This document shows, piece after piece, positions 32,508 through 35,089 of a stretch of 35,089 nucleotides of DNA. Position 1 is the stretch's first letter. Each line of letters starts with the position of its first letter. Below the pieces are notes generated by a model. The model searched no databases, was not told where the DNA came from, and was given only the letters and a program-made list of their open reading frames with translations. A program made the position numbers and the translations under genes. This DNA is from Bacteroidales bacterium (GTDB lineage Bacteria; Bacteroidota; Bacteroidia; Bacteroidales; Tenuifilaceae): positions 1 through 35,089 of the forward strand of contig JANYLA010000069.1 of the NCBI GenBank assembly GCA_025361485.1, in the 5' to 3' direction.

Positions 32508-34505
32508 ATGGATTCTCCCATTTTAATTGGATTTGCAGCGGTTGTTCTTGCGCTCGGAATTATTGGATTACTATTTACCCCACAAAGGCTTAAGCCTTTT
32601 GTAGTTTTAGGCGCTATTATCATTATCTCCCTTTTAACATCGCTACCTGCTATTTCAGTAATTTTCGGTAACCCAATAGCTTTTGTATTTCATCTTTCAG
32701 GCGTTTTTAGCGAGGTTACCATAAAAATCGATGCCCTGTCTGCTTGGTTTATCCTTATTATCAACCTTACGGTTATCAATGGAACTCTATTTGGTATCGG
32801 ATACCTAAAATCATATCAACACCTAAAGACAAACCTTACCATTCATTGGGTTTGCCTTACGCTTTTTCACTCATCGATGCTGTGGGTTTGCATGTTTGAA
32901 CATGGCTTAGCCTTTCTTGTTGCTTGGGAGATAATGTCGCTATCATCGCTTGTTCTAGTGATTTTTGAGTATCAGAAAAAGGAGGTGCTTAAAGCTGGTG
33001 TCAACTACATGATTCAGATGCACGTTAGCGTTGCGCTGCTTACCGTTGGGTTTATCTGGCTTTACGCTGTAACGGGTTCGTTTAACTTTGATTCTTTAAC
33101 AGGCTTTTTTTGTACAAACGGAAGTATTTGGCTGCTCGTTCTGCTGCTTGCAGGATTTGCCATAAAAGCAGGTTTTATCCCCTTTCACTCGTGGTTGCCC
33201 CACGCCCACCCCGCTGCGCCATCGCATGTATCGGGGATAATGTCAGGGGTAATCGTTAAGTTAGGAATATACGGAATTTTGAGGGTGCTTTCTAACATTC
33301 AATCGGACTATATTATAATCGGTGAGGTTATACTTGCCGTCTCTGTTATTACGGCTATTTATGGCATTGCCAACGCAGCTGTAAAGTACGACTACAAGCG
33401 AATGCTTGCCTACTGCACCATCGAGAATATTGGAATTATCGGTATCGGCATTGGGTTAGGATTAATGGGCATCGGGTTTGAGAATAAACCATTAATCATA
33501 CTGGGTTTTAGCGGAGCGCTGCTTCATACCTTGAACCACTCGCTTTTCAAATCGTTGCTATTCTTTTCGGCAGGGAGTATCTATCAGCAAACGCACACCC
33601 GTAATATGGATAGGTTGGGCGGTTTGATTAAGAAGATGCCCCAAACAGCAATATTTTTTCTTATCGGAGCGCTAGCCATCGGCGGATTACCGCCATTCAA
33701 CGGGTTTATCTCAGAATTTATTATCTATAGCGGATTGGTTAAAGGGTTAACGATTGGAAACTTATCACAGCTTATCCTTTTCGTGCTATCCATTGCAGGG
33801 CTTGCCATTGTTGGGGGAATGTCGCTTCTTACGTTTACAAAATCGTTCGGTGTGATATTTACAGGTTCGCCACGTCAAGCACACGAGCACAGCCCCAAAG
33901 AGGTTAGCCTTATCATGCAATTGCCTCAATTCATTATCGTTGCGGTGATGCTCTCAATCGCTATTTTTCCGAGTATCTACTTCACCTCGCTTTTCAAAAT
34001 CGTTACAATAACATTTCCATCGGCATTTGTTGGTAACCCAATTGAGATACCGATGATTACCACAATATCAATTATTGGGTTGATAAGTTTACTGTTTATC
34101 ATGATTCTAGCCTCTGTATTCACGTTAAGATGGCTCTTTTCACATAAACGACCAACAAGCGTCGATAGCACTTGGGGCTGCGGATACACTGGCTCAATTC
34201 CAAAAGCGCAGTACACTGGGTTATCATTTACCCGCAGCTTTGCTGATATCCTTAGCTTTTTAACCATTGAGAAGAAGAACTACAGTAAGATTAGCAAAAC
34301 CGATATCTTCCCTAAAAAACGAACCTTTTCGACATACTACTTCGATTTGCTTGAGCATTTCGTGATTAACCCACTCACAAAGGGGCTTAACCACTCGATG
34401 AACTACCTTCAGTTTATTCAGAATGGGAAGATTCAGGCTTATGTACTTTACGGAATACTATTTATTATAATGATATTTATATGCACATTATTTAATTGGA
34501 TATGA
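32508..34505 (+). CDS. HyfB/NuoL-family proton-channel subunit of a hydrogenase-like complex
   Basis: A 665-aa membrane protein with about 16 hydrophobic helices. Key proton-path residues of the NuoL/M/N-Mrp family are present: Glu141 (AWEIMSLSS), Lys220 (FAIKAGFIPFHSWLPHAHP) and Lys251 (IVKLGIYG). The C-terminus has the STWGCGYTGSIPKAQYTGLS motif, which marks HyfB (hydrogenase-4 component B) rather than complex I NuoL. It should pump protons or sodium as part of a group 4 hydrogenase, formate hydrogenlyase or hydrogenase-related complex. The electron-transfer subunits are not in this window. The next gene, a paralogue, begins with its ATG overlapping this stop (ATGA), so translation is coupled. 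Confidence 0.92.
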   Translation: MDSPILIGFAAVVLALGIIGLLFTPQRLKPFVVLGAIIIISLLTSLPAISVIFGNPIAFVFHLSGVFSEVTIKIDALSAWFILIINLTVINGTLFGIGYLKSYQHLKTNLTIHWVCLTLFHSSMLWVCMFEHGLAFLVAWEIMSLSSLVLVIFEYQKKEVLKAGVNYMIQMHVSVALLTVGFIWLYAVTGSFNFDSLTGFFCTNGSIWLLVLLLAGFAIKAGFIPFHSWLPHAHPAAPSHVSGIMSGVIVKLGIYGILRVLSNIQSDYIIIGEVILAVSVITAIYGIANAAVKYDYKRMLAYCTIENIGIIGIGIGLGLMGIGFENKPLIILGFSGALLHTLNHSLFKSLLFFSAGSIYQQTHTRNMDRLGGLIKKMPQTAIFFLIGALAIGGLPPFNGFISEFIIYSGLVKGLTIGNLSQLILFVLSIAGLAIVGGMSLLTFTKSFGVIFTGSPRQAHEHSPKEVSLIMQLPQFIIVAVMLSIAIFPSIYFTSLFKIVTITFPSAFVGNPIEIPMITTISIIGLISLLFIMILASVFTLRWLFSHKRPTSVDSTWGCGYTGSIPKAQYTGLSFTRSFADILSFLTIEKKNYSKISKTDIFPKKRTFSTYYFDLLEHFVINPLTKGLNHSMNYLQFIQNGKIQAYVLYGILFIIMIFICTLFNWI

Positions 34506-35089
34506 GCACTTTGATTGAAGTTTTCAACCTTGTTGCGCTAGTGGCAATTATTCTAATCCCTTTCCTAAAGGTTAAGGGGAATGGAATTATTGTGTTTACT
34601 ACCATTGGCGTTCTGGTTGTAATTGCATCAATCATATCATATTTTGTGTTATCGGGAAATCCAATCGATTACAGCTATACAGGCTCATTCATCACAGGTG
34701 CTATCCCTATTCGGGTCGATTACCTTTCGGCCTGGTTCATCCTGATTATCAGCTTTACATTCCTTACGGGTGCTATCTACGGCATTCAGTACATGAAAAG
34801 GTATAGCGACCAAAAGGCAAATCTTGCACTTCATGCCATCTCCTATATCCTAGCATTTACAATGCTTATTGATATCTGTATTGTTCAGAATAGTTTGGTT
34901 CTTCTTGTTATTTGGGAGATAATGGCGCTAGCATCGTTCATTCTAATCATATTCGAGCATAATAAGAAGGAGACTTTAAGGGCGGGTATCAACTTCTTGA
35001 TTCAATCGCATGTTTGCATTCTGTTTTTAACCATTGGCTTTATGTGGGCTGAGATAAAGACAGGTACATTTGATTTTATTGGAATTACG
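34502..35089 (+). CDS. Second HyfB/NuoL-like subunit, N-terminal part only
   Basis: The frame opens at ATG 34502, overlapping the previous stop by the ATGA sequence, and stays open for 196 codons to the end of the window. It is clearly paralogous to the preceding protein. VDYLSAWFILIISFTFLTGA parallels IDALSAWFILIINLTVINGT, and IWEIMALASFILIIFEHNKK parallels AWEIMSLSSLVLVIFEYQKK. Glu139 matches the conserved membrane Glu141 of its neighbour. Five or so transmembrane helices are visible so far. It is probably another antiporter-like channel subunit of the same complex. The C-terminus and the rest of the operon lie beyond the edge. Confidence 0.9.
   Translation, partial: MSTLIEVFNLVALVAIILIPFLKVKGNGIIVFTTIGVLVVIASIISYFVLSGNPIDYSYTGSFITGAIPIRVDYLSAWFILIISFTFLTGAIYGIQYMKRYSDQKANLALHAISYILAFTMLIDICIVQNSLVLLVIWEIMALASFILIIFEHNKKETLRAGINFLIQSHVCILFLTIGFMWAEIKTGTFDFIGIT

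Overview
The window looks like a chromosomal segment of a Bacteroidota bacterium, most likely from or near the Bacteroidales/Marinilabiliales. Supporting signs are an exported protein with a gliding-type (type IX secretion) C-terminal sorting domain, a lysyl-tRNA synthetase with the long C-terminal extension, promoters of the TTTG-N19-TAnnTTTG type with A-rich leaders instead of strong Shine-Dalgarno sites, a GxxExxY protein, an IS982 element and AT-rich DNA with many short intergenic hairpin repeats. The lineage is inferred from gene content; no rRNA or tRNA gene was seen.

Layout. 1-364: a broken receiver-domain remnant beside a 40-bp-spaced direct repeat. 379-3951 (minus): lipA, lipB, recJ. 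4226-6080 (minus): an ECF sigma factor overlapping an anti-sigma-like membrane protein. 6413-8140 (plus): lysS. 8227-10340 (minus): rlmN, a nitroreductase and a small exported HMA protein. 10490-10597 (plus): a probable small RNA ending in a strong terminator. 10692-13357 (plus): a small lipoprotein, gpsA, pgi. 13424-16995 (minus): an exported bleomycin-hydrolase-type peptidase, a T9SS cargo protein and an AI-2E family permease. 17284-18796 (plus): an EamA transporter and a lipoprotein. 18798-22998 (minus): the tight operon rsfS-ftsH-DUF2007-cdsA-psd. 23280-27263 (minus): a C39-peptidase ABC exporter and its HlyD adaptor, with a GxxExxY cassette bounded by inverted repeats wedged exactly between them. 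27530-28580: IS982 element. 28709-31895 (minus): an unknown 92-aa protein, a polysaccharide deacetylase-like protein, a P-loop kinase, a DUF2141 protein and a NimA-like flavoprotein. 31896-32507: a repeat-rich spacer. 32508 to the right edge (plus): two tandem HyfB/NuoL-type proton-channel subunits, the second cut by the window end.

Functional themes are lipoate synthesis and attachment (lipA/lipB), phospholipid synthesis together with membrane protein quality control (cdsA, psd, ftsH), peptide export (C39 ABC + HlyD), and the start of a membrane-bound hydrogenase-like or related ion-pumping complex. Most of the window is ordinary housekeeping. The parts that deserve a second look are the GxxExxY inverted-repeat cassette, the orphan terminator/small RNA between rlmN and the gpsA operon, a 23-nt hairpin repeat family whose stems differ by a compensated base pair, and the tandem HyfB paralogues.
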